Below are positions 24,588-33,234 of a DNA stretch of 64,000 nucleotides, in pieces. The translations under genes and the position numbers were made by a program. Within the stretch, counting starts at the first letter, position 1. Each line of letters begins with the position of its first letter. Origin of the DNA: Caldanaerovirga acetigignens (lineage in GTDB: Bacteria; Bacillota; Thermosediminibacteria; Thermosediminibacterales; Thermosediminibacteraceae); assembly GCF_900142995.1 (NCBI RefSeq), contig NZ_FRCR01000006.1, positions 62,001-126,000 of the forward strand, read 5' to 3'. The notes below the pieces were generated by a model. The model was given only the letters and a program-made list of their open reading frames with translations, did no database searches and was not told where the DNA came from.

Positions 24588-25602
24588 TTTTTTCTTCCCC
24601 CTTTTCGTTCCGTTCGTATATAACTCTAAAATCTTTACCCTCAACCACTTTTTCTAACGTGCCTATTCCGTCGCTGAACCCCAAAACAAGATACCTATCG
24701 AAGAATTGGTTTTCTATTAATTTCCGTATGGTAGGCCTTCTTTTCAAATCTTCTAAATCTGTGCCATGGGCAGTCGTTAACAGTTTGACTCCCGTATTTA
24801 TTGCCTCTTCCAAAGCCTCCACATCTTCAGACCTTCCAATCTCGTCGGTAGCTATTATTTCTGGAGACATAGACCTTAGAAGCATCATAATTCCTAATGC
24901 CTTCGGGCATCTATCAAGGACATCTGTGCGTATTCCTACATCATTTTGAGGCACTCCTTCGTAACAACAAGCTATTTCAGATCGCTCATCGACTAATCCG
25001 ACCTTAAAACCTTTATAGCCCAGTTTAGAATTTCCAGAACTGAGCTGCCTTATTAAATCCCTCAGTAAAGTCGTTTTTCCCGCTTTAGGCGGCGAAATTA
25101 TCATCGTATTTAAAAACTCGCCTTTTTCATTCAATACAAATGGAATTATTTTGTCCGCAGCACCCAAAATTTCCCTTGCAATTCTTATATTAAATCCGGA
25201 TATATGTTTAATCGTTTTGATTTTCCCTGCTTCCACCACTATTTTGCCAACGATTCCTACTCGATGGCCTCCTTTCAATGTAATAAAGCCGTTTTTTATC
25301 TCTTCCTCCCAGGCATAAATAGAACTTTGGCTAATTAATTGCAGAGTCTTTTCCGCATCGTTATCGTTCACAATATATGCATTGTCTGGGTTATCAGTAA
25401 TGGAACCATCTGGCGCCAACATGTAATCATTTCTTCCTTCGACCACCATAAGTGGTTTCCGCCGACGCAGTCTTACCTCTTCAACCTTTTCTAATCTTTC
25501 AGGCGGTAGTTTGAAAAATACGCTTCTTATTGTCAAGGGAAGTATGGGCGCTATGTGTTTTTCTAGGACTTCCAATGGATTTTTTTCTCTTTGCTCTTGC
25601 AA
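24499..25602 (-). CDS. spoIIIAA: Stage III sporulation protein AA (ATPase)
   Basis: ATPase of the SpoIIIA complex, related to type II/IV secretion ATPases. The 367 residues carry Walker A PPKAGKTTLLRDL, VDERSEIACC, a Walker B-like IATDEIGRSEDVEALEEA and TTAHG. It is longer than the usual 300-330 residues: the last 30 or so (after ERNEKGEEKNVKVNRK) run over the start of spoIIIAB and may be poorly conserved. The start is a TTG at 25602 behind GGAGGGA. First gene of the operon; a sigma-E-like promoter lies upstream. Confidence 0.94.
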   Translation of the reverse strand: MQEQREKNPLEVLEKHIAPILPLTIRSVFFKLPPERLEKVEEVRLRRRKPLMVVEGRNDYMLAPDGSITDNPDNAYIVNDNDAEKTLQLISQSSIYAWEEEIKNGFITLKGGHRVGIVGKIVVEAGKIKTIKHISGFNIRIAREILGAADKIIPFVLNEKGEFLNTMIISPPKAGKTTLLRDLIRQLSSGNSKLGYKGFKVGLVDERSEIACCYEGVPQNDVGIRTDVLDRCPKALGIMMLLRSMSPEIIATDEIGRSEDVEALEEAINTGVKLLTTAHGTDLEDLKRRPTIRKLIENQFFDRYLVLGFSDGIGTLEKVVEGKDFRVIYERNEKGEEKNVKVNRKCIGDFFLHDDRAYYGGILPTQA

Positions 25603-25624
25603 ACTCTTGTCCCTCCTTTTTTAA

Positions 25625-25653
25625 TTTATATTTTCTTGATACTTACAATATGA
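25625..25653 (-). promoter_or_regulatory. Possible sigma-E promoter of the spoIIIA operon
   Basis: Minus strand TCATATT (25647-25653) matches the sigma-E -35 pattern KMATATT exactly; after 14 bases AATATAAA (25625-25632) is a weaker -10. The start would be about 15-20 bases before the spoIIIAA ribosome site. Sigma-E control of spoIIIA is known in Bacillus. Confidence 0.4.
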
Positions 25654-25661
25654 CTGTAAAA

Positions 25662-25692
25662 CATAAAAAAAAGAGGGCTTTTTACCCTCTTT
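25662..25692 (-). terminator. Intrinsic terminator after the CD1247-like gene
   Basis: AAAGAGGG (25670-25677) and CCCTCTTT (25685-25692) form an 8-base stem with a 7-base loop, followed on the minus strand by TTTTTTTTATG. It ends the pepP-efp-CD1247 unit ahead of spoIIIA. Confidence 0.85.
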
Positions 25693-25704
25693 GCTCTTCA
25701 ACCG

Positions 25705-26166
25705 TTATTTTTCAACTCTTATTTCTGCCTTGCAATTGGGACATTCTGCTTTTCCCTCTTCATCAATGAGATTTTCGTCTATGAATATGATTTCATGGCA
25801 TTTTGGACACTCAATTTCTCGCAAATCCTCATCTAGGTCATCGTATTCATCTTCATCGTAGTCTTCTTCATATTCGTCTTCATATTCATCATCATAATCT
25901 TCCTCATAGTCTTCATCTTCTTCAAAATCATAATCTGAATCTTCATCGCCATAAAAATCATGTTCCAACTGGCCTAGATCTTCATCGATGCTTTCCACAT
26001 ATTCTTGGGTAGCTTCAGAAAATGCCCGCAGGTCATCAATTGCTTCAGCCATTTCTTCCAATACTTTTACTATTTCTATTAACAGCCTTTTTTCTTTTGA
26101 CTCATCCAATCCTAGTCCATCGGCTAATCCTTTTAGGTATGAAACCCTTGACTTTAAATTATCCAT
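25705..26166 (-). CDS. CD1247-like protein with acidic linker and C-terminal zinc ribbon
   Basis: 153 residues in three parts: a helical N-terminal domain (about 1-65, RVSYLKGLADGLGLDESKEK), an extreme Asp/Glu/Tyr-rich linker (about 68-116), and a C-terminal zinc ribbon with C120-x2-C123 and C141-x2-C144. This is the layout of the CD1247 N-terminal domain family of Clostridia; function unknown. ATG 26166 follows GGGGAGGAAA. It lies just downstream of efp. The acidic linker repeats GAA/GAT codons and could in part be low-complexity drift. Confidence 0.8.
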   Translation of the reverse strand: MDNLKSRVSYLKGLADGLGLDESKEKRLLIEIVKVLEEMAEAIDDLRAFSEATQEYVESIDEDLGQLEHDFYGDEDSDYDFEEDEDYEEDYDDEYEDEYEEDYDEDEYDDLDEDLREIECPKCHEIIFIDENLIDEEGKAECPNCKAEIRVEK

Positions 26167-26189
26167 TTTATTTCCTCCCCGTATTTTAT

Positions 26190-26747
26190 TTAGACTCGGC
26201 TTAAATATTCACCGGTCCTAGTATCTACCCTCACTACATCACCCTTTTCTATAAATAGAGGCACTTGAATTACCGCTCCAGTTTCTAAGGTGGCAGGTTT
26301 TGAACCGCCTGTAGCAGTATCACCTTTGAATCCTGGTTCGGTGTCAACCACGGTCAGTTCCACAAAAGTCGGCAATTCAACGCCAATAGGTACTCCTTCG
26401 TAAAACATTACAATTACTTCAAGGTTTTCTTTCAGATACAGTATAGCGTCACCCAGTTGTTCCTTAGTAAGAGGAATCTGTTCGTAAGTCTTAGTATCCA
26501 TAAAATAGTATGTATCGCTAGCCTGATATAAATACTGCATAGTTTTTCTTTCTACTATTGCTCTGTTTAACTTTTCACCCGCTCTAAAGTTGCGTTCAAA
26601 AACTTGCCCTGTTTTAACATTTTTTATTTTTGTCCTTACAAATGCCGCCCCTTTTCCGGGTTTTACGTGCTGGAAATCAATGACCATATAAACTTCTCCA
26701 TCAATTTCAACAGTTATACCAGGTCTTAAATCATTTGTGGAAATCAT
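26190..26747 (-). CDS. efp: Translation elongation factor P
   Basis: Relieves ribosome stalling at consecutive prolines. 185 residues with the N-terminal KOW-like domain containing the loop [15 protein letters not shown] (Lys modified in some bacteria), then two OB domains ending [11 protein letters not shown] 26747 follows GGAGGTAGAG. It is directly downstream of the Xaa-Pro peptidase, the usual Firmicute order. Confidence 0.97.
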   Translation of the reverse strand: MISTNDLRPGITVEIDGEVYMVIDFQHVKPGKGAAFVRTKIKNVKTGQVFERNFRAGEKLNRAIVERKTMQYLYQASDTYYFMDTKTYEQIPLTKEQLGDAILYLKENLEVIVMFYEGVPIGVELPTFVELTVVDTEPGFKGDTATGGSKPATLETGAVIQVPLFIEKGDVVRVDTRTGEYLSRV

Positions 26748-26783
26748 GACTCTACCTCCATTCTTTGAAATTTTAAAGTTTTG

Positions 26784-27857
26784 TCATAGGCAAATTATGT
26801 CTTTCGGCGATTGAGTTAAATTTATGCAACCATCATTAGTAACTATTACCAAATCTTCAATCCTCACTCCACCAAAACCTTCCACATAAATTCCGGGTTC
26901 AACAGTAACCACCATCCCCGGTAAAAGGCAACCATCGCCTTTTGGACTGAGTCTTGGAGCCTCATGCACTTCTAATCCCACTCCATGACCCAAACCATGG
27001 CCGAAATTTTGGCCAAATCCTTTTTTTTCAATATACTCTCTTGCTATTTTATCCACCTCTTTACAAGGAACTCCTGCTTTGATATGTTCTAACGCTTTTT
27101 TTTGCGCCTCGAGGACAATATTATATATTCTCTCCTTTTCTTTATCCAATTTGCCCAAAAAAACTGTTCGAGTCATATCCGAACAGTAGTGATTAAATTT
27201 TGCACCGAAATCTATTGTCAGAAAATCACCAACTTCAAGCTTTCTAGCGGTAGGTTTTCCGTGCGGAAGTGAACTTCTCGGCCCTGAAGCTACTATCGTC
27301 GGGAAAGCGAGTCCATCAGCTCCGCTTTTTTTCATAAAGTATTCGATTTCAATGGCTATGTCGTTTTCAGAAACGCCCGGGCGGATATAATCTAAAATAT
27401 GTGAAAAAGTCTTATCGGTAATTGATTGGGCTTGTTTTATAAAATCAAGTTCTGTTTCGTCCTTTACCGTTCTCAATTCCTCTACAAGATTCTCCGTGCT
27501 TATGATATCGATTTCATTAAAAAATCTTTTCATTTCTTCATAAGACTTTAATGTCAGATACTGCCTTTCAACAGCAATCTTCTTTACCCCCGTCGACATC
27601 AATTCATGGGCAAGTTTTTCATAAGGGGTAACGTCATATTTTAGTTCTATTACCTCCATATCGGCTGTTTTGCTTTTTGTTTCTTCGACATAGCGAAAGT
27701 CAGTTAAAATAATATCGCGTTCTTTACCTATCACAAGAAAACCTTCACCATCGAATCCACAAAGATAATATTGGTTTTCAGGTTTAAGTATAAGCATCGA
27801 ATCAAAACCTTCATCTACTAACTTCTTGCGTAAATTGCTGATTCTCGTTCGATACAT
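26784..27857 (-). CDS. pepP: Xaa-Pro aminopeptidase (M24 family)
   Basis: Metallopeptidase that removes an N-terminal residue before proline. 357 residues: a creatinase N-terminal domain (1-125) and a pita-bread domain with metal ligands in LTIDFGAKFNHYCSDMTR (Asp pair), GHGLGHGVGLEVHE (His), VEPGIY (Glu) and GGVRIEDL (Glu). ATG 27857 follows GGGGGTC. Bacillus YqhT, next to efp, is the counterpart. Confidence 0.92.
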   Translation of the reverse strand: MYRTRISNLRKKLVDEGFDSMLILKPENQYYLCGFDGEGFLVIGKERDIILTDFRYVEETKSKTADMEVIELKYDVTPYEKLAHELMSTGVKKIAVERQYLTLKSYEEMKRFFNEIDIISTENLVEELRTVKDETELDFIKQAQSITDKTFSHILDYIRPGVSENDIAIEIEYFMKKSGADGLAFPTIVASGPRSSLPHGKPTARKLEVGDFLTIDFGAKFNHYCSDMTRTVFLGKLDKEKERIYNIVLEAQKKALEHIKAGVPCKEVDKIAREYIEKKGFGQNFGHGLGHGVGLEVHEAPRLSPKGDGCLLPGMVVTVEPGIYVEGFGGVRIEDLVIVTNDGCINLTQSPKDIICL

Positions 27858-27908
27858 TGTGCGACCCCCTAAATTTTGCCTTGCACAATAGAACTCAACA
27901 AATCTCCT

Positions 27909-27938
27909 ATTATATTACCATATTTCCCACTATTTGAA
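27909..27938 (-). promoter_or_regulatory. Predicted sigma-A promoter of pepP-efp
   Basis: Minus strand TTCAAA (27933-27938), 18 bases, TATAAT (27909-27914); start near 27902, a leader of about 45 bases. It lies in the 107-base gap behind the pilus operon, in which I saw no clear terminator. Confidence 0.5.
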
Positions 27939-27964
27939 TAGGTACTTTTGAAGATGCCATTTTT

Positions 27965-28501
27965 TTAATGAGTTGCATCCTGCATTGGATAATAAAAAAG
28001 ATTTACTGTTAATGTACTTTTCCATAAGTCAGCTTTACCCGTATATTCCATTATTACTCGACTTACCTTACTTATTCTTTCAAAACTTTCCATGTAGTTT
28101 AAAAATCTTATAAAAGAATCTCTTTTACCTTCCAATGTGATTTCAACTGGAATAACTTTTACCTTTCTTTTACCATTCTCCACAATTTCTCCAGGTTTTA
28201 TGCTAAGAAGGCTAATATTTTCAGCCCTAGCCCAGTTTTCTAACTTAACAATGTAGGTAGATATTTCATCATCCGAAGGGAGTTTCACTAAACTAGTTTC
28301 AATCACTTCATCTATGCTATCTTTATTGCTGTAAATCCCCTGCAACAGGGAGAGAACTGCTCTTTTCTGCTGCACTTCGGCTTTTGTAAAGAGGTACTTT
28401 TCTATCCATCCGTAACTTATTTTGTAAAAAACAATAAAAGTACAGGTTATAAAAAATAAAGACAATAAAATTTTTTCACGTCGAGTTAATTTGTTTCTCA
28501 A
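27965..28501 (-). CDS. pilO: Type IV pilus assembly protein PilO-like
   Basis: Inner-membrane alignment-complex component. About 178 residues: one membrane helix (about 12-31), a coiled coil, and a ferredoxin-like domain (VEITLEGKRDSFIRFLNYMESF) typical of PilO. TTG 28501 lies after GGGGGG; the ATG at 28510 is inside that site. It overlaps the end of pilN by 26 bases. Last gene of the pilus operon. Confidence 0.8.
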   Translation of the reverse strand: MRNKLTRREKILLSLFFITCTFIVFYKISYGWIEKYLFTKAEVQQKRAVLSLLQGIYSNKDSIDEVIETSLVKLPSDDEISTYIVKLENWARAENISLLSIKPGEIVENGKRKVKVIPVEITLEGKRDSFIRFLNYMESFERISKVSRVIMEYTGKADLWKSTLTVNLFYYPMQDATH

Positions 28502-29045
28502 TGAAATCATCCCCCCGGACGTGGAAAATTATCTCGAAAGTATAAAAATTTTTTTCTGATTCTTTTTCTATAAATCCAAGGTGTGCTTTAGATATTACAT
28601 CGTTGTTATTCTTAAGATTTTCAATTACATACGCAATAGACGAATATTCGGGGGAAATCCCCTTTATTACGCCACTTCCGTCGTCATCTATATCGATAGA
28701 AGTCAAAATCGTACCAGGAGGAGGCGTTTCCAATATTTTTCGGAGGTGCTCGGACATTACTACTCTATCTTTCAATAGTGCATTTATTATTTTCGTTCTT
28801 TCCTGTAAATCTAAATAGAGTTTTTCTGCATCCTTTCCAGAACCAAAAGAAGAACGATAAAAGAAAATAGACTTGTTCAATTCTTCGAGTTCAATTTTTA
28901 ACTTTGATAACAAGGAATTATATCTCAAGACACTAACCGTCATAAAAATAAATAAAACAAGTCCCGAAAAGATAAATGACAGTTTTATTCGTTTTTTCCT
29001 GCCAGTTTTTAAGTATTCTTCGGGTATCAGATTCAATTTGTGCAC
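28476..29045 (-). CDS. pilN: Type IV pilus assembly protein PilN-like
   Basis: About 189 residues starting VHKLNLIPEEYLK, the N-terminal peptide by which PilN binds PilM, then a membrane helix (about 18-38), coiled coil and small domain. The GTG at 29045 has GAGAGGAG seven bases upstream and overlaps the pilM stop by one base; a longer frame from 29081 is inside pilM and has no ribosome site. Confidence 0.85.
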   Translation of the reverse strand: MHKLNLIPEEYLKTGRKKRIKLSFIFSGLVLFIFMTVSVLRYNSLLSKLKIELEELNKSIFFYRSSFGSGKDAEKLYLDLQERTKIINALLKDRVVMSEHLRKILETPPPGTILTSIDIDDDGSGVIKGISPEYSSIAYVIENLKNNNDVISKAHLGFIEKESEKNFYTFEIIFHVRGDDFIEKQINST

Positions 29046-30049
29046 TAGAATGCTCCTCTCAAGGCATAACCTAAAGCACACGAAAATTCCATCTTATCAA
29101 AAGCACTTTTCAAAATTGGGTCTATTTCAATATAAGGAAAGTCGATCTCATCGGCCAGTAGTACTTCTATTCGCGTTTCATTGAAAAAATAGTCTCTCAA
29201 CCCCAATAGCTTTCCCCCGCCGCCAGTAAAAACGGCGGTTTTCACTTCCTCACCTTTTCTTTGTTGAAAATGCTTTATACATCTAATTATCTGAAGCGTC
29301 AAATGATGAATTAAAGGGGCAAGGCATTCTTTAACCTCGCTTTGATAATTTCCAGGATTTATTTTGATTGATTCTGCATCGAACTCATCGAGTGAAAGGA
29401 ATTTAGCTATTAATTTTGTCATAGCATTGCCACCTATAGGAACTGAATAAGTAAAATCTACCTTGCCGCAATCAAAAAGTGTAATTTCAGTCCTTGAAGC
29501 GCCAATGTCGACTACTACCAGATTATGTTCTGCAAACGAGGATTTAAATACCCGTGCAATTGAAAGCGGATAGATATCTATGGCTTCAAGAGCTAGCCCA
29601 AATTTTTCAGCGATGTTAACGTATTCCATTACTTCTCCTTTTAACGATGCAGCCATTAAAATTTCATAAGAATTGGCGTGGGTTTCTATCACTTCATAGT
29701 CTACGACATATTCTCCTTCCAATTGTGCTAATAATTCCCTTTTCTCCCACAAAATAGCTTGTTTTAGTTCTCCAGGTCTCATTTTGGGCAGTTCTATTTT
29801 TTTATAAAGCACTCTATCGTTCGGAATGCCAATAGTTATTTTCTGTTTTCTTAGATGATCTTTTATAAGGTCAAACACAGCATTCAGGTTTTCGCTCAAT
29901 GCTTCCTTTGAATAAAATGGATTCTGCGAACGATTAGGAATAGACAATATATTTTTTATTCTTATTTTATTTTTATATTTTTCTAGTTGAACAATCTTTA
30001 TAGTTTTATTCCCCATATCAATTCCGGCATATCTCGAAAATTTTAACAT
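29045..30049 (-). CDS. pilM: Type IV pilus assembly protein PilM
   Basis: Actin-like cytoplasmic ATP-binding protein of the pilus alignment complex. 334 residues with YAGIDMGNKTIKIVQL (phosphate 1), LVVVDIGASRTEITLF (phosphate 2) and TGGGGKLLGLRDYF (adenosine motif). ATG 30049 follows AGGTGAA. It lies between comFB-like and pilN genes. Confidence 0.92.
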   Translation of the reverse strand: MLKFSRYAGIDMGNKTIKIVQLEKYKNKIRIKNILSIPNRSQNPFYSKEALSENLNAVFDLIKDHLRKQKITIGIPNDRVLYKKIELPKMRPGELKQAILWEKRELLAQLEGEYVVDYEVIETHANSYEILMAASLKGEVMEYVNIAEKFGLALEAIDIYPLSIARVFKSSFAEHNLVVVDIGASRTEITLFDCGKVDFTYSVPIGGNAMTKLIAKFLSLDEFDAESIKINPGNYQSEVKECLAPLIHHLTLQIIRCIKHFQQRKGEEVKTAVFTGGGGKLLGLRDYFFNETRIEVLLADEIDFPYIEIDPILKSAFDKMEFSCALGYALRGAF

Positions 30050-30063
30050 AATTTCACCTTTCA

Positions 30064-30336
30064 TCAATGGTGCGGATTATTCCGGACAATCTCTATAGCT
30101 TTTAGTATTTCGACCACTGCATTGGTCTTAAATTGCTGATTCAATAATTGCGTTTTTGCAAAAACTTCGCCGCTTTTTGTTACGACGTATTTAGGAGGTA
30201 AATTGTTTAATGCTATAGCCGCGATATCGTACCTACATCTTTCGCAGTTGCACGCATCTTTTTCGTTTATCAGTCCATCCAAAAGAGAAAATACCACGTC
30301 TTCCATATAATTTTTTAGCCACAACTTTTTCTCCAT
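30064..30336 (-). CDS. ComFB family protein (late competence development; candidate cyclic-dinucleotide receptor)
   Basis: 90 residues. KNYMEDVVFSLLDGLI, the Cys cluster CNCERC with DIAAIALNNLPPKYVVTKSGEVFAK is the ComFB signature; the three cysteines plus one more position may bind zinc. ComFB proteins from cyanobacteria and Bacillus have recently been described as c-di-GMP/c-di-AMP receptors; I rely on memory for that. ATG 30336 follows GGAGGTGA; the GTG at 30348 overlaps it. Placement inside the pilus operon, just before pilM, points to a pilus-control role. Confidence 0.82.
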   Translation of the reverse strand: MEKKLWLKNYMEDVVFSLLDGLINEKDACNCERCRYDIAAIALNNLPPKYVVTKSGEVFAKTQLLNQQFKTNAVVEILKAIEIVRNNPHH

Positions 30337-30358
30337 TTTTTTCTTCACCTCCGGAGAT

Positions 30359-30847
30359 TCAAGGCTGTCCTCTAATTAAAGCCCCGAAAGGGGTTACGGA
30401 TGTTTTGAAAGTAATGTCTCTTTCTTTACCAGCTTTTAGTACAATTTTCACAACTTTGGAATCTGAATTCTGTCGGAATTCAAGGAAGGAAAGTTCCGCT
30501 ACTGGATTTTTCCCACCGTTTTTTTCCCGGTACAGCGTTCCGTATTCCAAGTAATAATAAACTTTGGAGCAGTCTGCCAACGTTATTTCTATTTTGCTAT
30601 TTGATACAACCTTGACATCTCTTGCCTGCGATATCGCAATTGAAAGTCTATTCATTGCATAGCGAGCATTTTGCAGGTTCGACAAATCTTCCCAACTTTG
30701 ATTATATATTTTCATTCCTGTCACAAGGAATGTATACAATGCAACTAATAAATGGGACAATATTGCTGCTGATAGTATCAGTTCGATAAGGGTCATTCCT
30801 TTTTCGTTTCTAAAATTTCCCGCGATACGTGACGATTCTAAGTCCAT
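30359..30847 (-). CDS. Prepilin-type minor pilin (PilW/PilJ-like)
   Basis: 162 residues with a type III signal: cleavage predicted after Gly17 in NEKG/MTLIELILSAAIL, with the conserved Glu at +5, followed by the hydrophobic alpha-1 helix. The C-terminal part (ADCSKVYYYLEYGTLYRE) looks like a small pilin head. It starts 38 bases inside the upstream pilin gene with no strong ribosome site, so coupled translation is likely. Exact subtype is unsure. Confidence 0.78.
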   Translation of the reverse strand: MDLESSRIAGNFRNEKGMTLIELILSAAILSHLLVALYTFLVTGMKIYNQSWEDLSNLQNARYAMNRLSIAISQARDVKVVSNSKIEITLADCSKVYYYLEYGTLYREKNGGKNPVAELSFLEFRQNSDSKVVKIVLKAGKERDITFKTSVTPFGALIRGQP

Positions 30848-31193
30848 TGTTATTTTTTGTTCTCACCTCCACGCTAATTTTCATCAAAACATCGTTAACT
30901 TTTTCAATATTTTTGCAAAGAATAAATTCTATCCCGCTCAATTCCACAGTTTCTTCTGCAAGTCCTTCATCTTTTTGAAGTTCTTCAAAGGACAAACTTT
31001 TAATTTCTTCTATTTTCTCCTGGGCTAGTAATGTAGCCGCAGTAATCTCCTTGCTATATTTTGACGCGAAAAGGCTCTGGACAAAAAGACCAACTAATGA
31101 TGCAACCACAATCCCCAGAATTGCAACAGCTACCGCCATTTCGAGTAAAGTAAAACCTTTATCCGCTCTATTATTATTAAGGGGCAGTTTCAC
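30810..31193 (-). CDS. Prepilin-type minor pilin (PilV-like)
   Basis: 127 residues with prepilin signal ADKG/FTLLEMAVAVAILGIVVASLVG and a short globular part. LLAQEKIEEIKSLSFEEL is characteristic of PilV-type minor pilins. The GTG at 31193 follows GAGTGAG and overlaps the preceding pilin gene by 17 bases. Confidence 0.8.
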   Translation of the reverse strand: MKLPLNNNRADKGFTLLEMAVAVAILGIVVASLVGLFVQSLFASKYSKEITAATLLAQEKIEEIKSLSFEELQKDEGLAEETVELSGIEFILCKNIEKVNDVLMKISVEVRTKNNNGLRIVTYRGKF

Positions 31194-31626
31194 TAATTCT
31201 CACTCTTCCTGTAGCCACAGTTATGATGATATAAAGTCTTTTCTTTTGATTCTTCATAGATACTGTACCCCCCTGGTGTGGTGCTCCAGAAGGAGTAAAT
31301 ATCAATGTGTTATCAGGAAAATTAGTCCACAAAAAAGAAATTCCTTTCGGCAAAAATACTCTTGATGACTTAAAACCCTTAAGTATTTGATAATTGTCAC
31401 GCCTGTACACGTCAAATAGGATTTTGTAGTTTTCGCCTTCGGCAATTGCCTGTTGTTGGATAGTTCTTATATCTTGGGACAATTTTTGAGCTGCAAGTTG
31501 CAGTTTAAAACTTTCCATAATATCCTTCATATTAGGAATGACACAAAAATAAATAGCAAAGAAAATTGCTGCTGCCGTAATAGTTTCTATCAACGTGAAG
31601 CCTTTGGAGTCTAACTTTATTCTCAA
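31177..31626 (-). CDS. Prepilin-type minor pilin (GspH/FimT-like)
   Basis: About 149 residues with prepilin signal DSKG/FTLIETITAAAIFFAIYF. The LAAQKLSQDIRTIQQQAIAEG stretch and the strand-rich C-terminus with ITVATGRVRI resemble FimT/GspH pseudopilins. TTG 31626 lies six bases after GAGGTG; a GTG at 31635 overlaps that site. Confidence 0.78.
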   Translation of the reverse strand: MRIKLDSKGFTLIETITAAAIFFAIYFCVIPNMKDIMESFKLQLAAQKLSQDIRTIQQQAIAEGENYKILFDVYRRDNYQILKGFKSSRVFLPKGISFLWTNFPDNTLIFTPSGAPHQGGTVSMKNQKKRLYIIITVATGRVRISETAP

Positions 31627-31650
31627 TTGTGTCACCTCAAGAGATAGAAT

Positions 31651-31995
31651 TTAATTTTTGGGGTTTACTGTTAAATTGAAACTGGCACCGTCTGAAGAAC
31701 TATAATTTATGTCAAACTTTCCTATCATCTTATCCCAGCTTTCTTGACTTAAGTAAGTCGGGACTAAAGCTGTTTTTAAGTCATTTATATCGCCTACTGG
31801 ATATTTTTCGTATGCGGTATAATACATTTCAAGGCTGTTTTTGATTATGCTCTCATTAGTTTTAGCTATTTTTTGTTTAGACTCATTTATCAAGCCTGAT
31901 ACGCTAGGAACAGCAACTGTTAGAACCAAAGCAATAATTGCTATGACTATGAGCAGCTCAAGCAACGTAAAACCTCTTTCTCTTTTATTTGCCAA
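31651..31995 (-). CDS. Major pilin-like prepilin (PilA/ComGC/GspG type)
   Basis: 114 residues with a very short leader and cleavage at ERG/FTLLELLIVIAIIALVLTVAVP, Glu at +5. The head is small, with NSLEMYYTAYEKYPVGDINDL as in ComGC and GspG. The start is TTG 31995 behind GAGGGGAT. As the first pilin gene after pilC it is the best candidate for the main fibre subunit. Confidence 0.82.
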   Translation of the reverse strand: MANKRERGFTLLELLIVIAIIALVLTVAVPSVSGLINESKQKIAKTNESIIKNSLEMYYTAYEKYPVGDINDLKTALVPTYLSQESWDKMIGKFDINYSSSDGASFNLTVNPKN

Positions 31996-32011
31996 TAAAA
32001 ATCCCCTCTTT

Positions 32012-33217
32012 CTAAAATATAGTATACATGTGAAACATAGGAAGAACTGCCGAGATTACCGCAAAGCCTATAATTACCGACATAATAAGAATTGCCAGCG
32101 GTTCAGCCAAAGCCAATACCCTCTGTTGTAAAGCATTAACTTCGTTATCATAATATTCAGCGGTCTTAAACAAAATTTCATCTAGCTTACCCGATTCCGC
32201 CCCCGTTTGTAACATCTTCAACATAAATATGGGATAAGATGAAGTTCTCAGGGAATTTGCCAATGTTTCTCCTTTTTTTATATTTTCTCTAGCTAATTGC
32301 AACTCCAATTTAAATACACAGTTATTTGTATGGTTTTCAGCAATTTCCATAGCCTTTATCAAAGGTATGCCGCTTGACAATAAAATTCCGAGAATGCTGC
32401 AAAAATTAGATGCGTTGTGGTTTTTTATTAAAAGCCCTAGCAATGGTATGTTAAGTAAAAATATGTCGACTTTGTAAGCCAATTTTAAATTTTTTCTGTA
32501 ATTTTGGTGTATAACTAATATTAATATAACGACTAAACTCAGAATAATCGCAAGTCCTTTTGAATTAACAGCAATAGCTATAAAAATTTGAGTCGGCAAC
32601 GGAAGGTAGATTCCAGCTTGCTCAAACATATTAGAGTATAATGGTATTAAGGTGCTTGATAAAAAATAGCAAACGGCTATACTTATAAGACCCAAAATAG
32701 TCGGATAAATCATGGAGGTTTTAAAACGCTGCTGGTATTTCGCTATGGTATCAAAATACACTGCCAACTTTTTCAGGACGTCTTCTAGCTTACCCGAAAC
32801 TTCCCCCGTTTCCACGGCATATACGAGTATATCCGGAAATATACCCGGTTGATTTTTGAAAGCTTCCGACAAAGTAAAACCCCTATTTAAATCTCTCATC
32901 ATTTTTTTTAAAGTCCTTGCCAGGCCAGGATGGGAACTTTGCTGACATAAGACCGCAAGACAATCTATTACAGGCATGCCTGTTTCAAGCATTCCTGATA
33001 TCTGACGGCAAAGAAATGCCAGCTCATTATATTTTTTATTTAAAGAAATCCCTCCCAAAAAGTACAAAAAAGAATAGAAAGGATGTTTTTTAATGGCGAT
33101 GGGATAGAACCCATTTTTTCTTAAGAGTTCAACGATGTCGGTTTCACTCTGCGCTTCGTAAACTCCATCCAATATTTCCCCTTTCAAGTTTTTACCGCGA
33201 TAGTAATATACAGCCAA
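32012..33217 (-). CDS. pilC: Type IV pilus inner-membrane platform protein PilC (GspF family)
   Basis: 401 residues with two GspF domains; membrane helices near 165-190, 215-235 and 375-398. LAFLCRQISGMLETGMPVIDCLAVLC and LEDVLKKLAVYFD, repeated as FCSILGILLSSGIPLIKAMEIA and LDEILFKTAEYYD, are the family signatures. TTG 33217 follows GAGGTG. It lies between pilB and the pilins. Confidence 0.93.
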   Translation of the reverse strand: MAVYYYRGKNLKGEILDGVYEAQSETDIVELLRKNGFYPIAIKKHPFYSFLYFLGGISLNKKYNELAFLCRQISGMLETGMPVIDCLAVLCQQSSHPGLARTLKKMMRDLNRGFTLSEAFKNQPGIFPDILVYAVETGEVSGKLEDVLKKLAVYFDTIAKYQQRFKTSMIYPTILGLISIAVCYFLSSTLIPLYSNMFEQAGIYLPLPTQIFIAIAVNSKGLAIILSLVVILILVIHQNYRKNLKLAYKVDIFLLNIPLLGLLIKNHNASNFCSILGILLSSGIPLIKAMEIAENHTNNCVFKLELQLARENIKKGETLANSLRTSSYPIFMLKMLQTGAESGKLDEILFKTAEYYDNEVNALQQRVLALAEPLAILIMSVIIGFAVISAVLPMFHMYTIF

Positions 33218-33234
33218 TTAGAAGAACACCTCTT

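Noticed and set aside
25800..26012. Plus-strand His-rich ORF opposite the CD1247-like gene
   Set aside because: It is the antisense of the Asp/Glu codons in the acidic linker and has no independent support.
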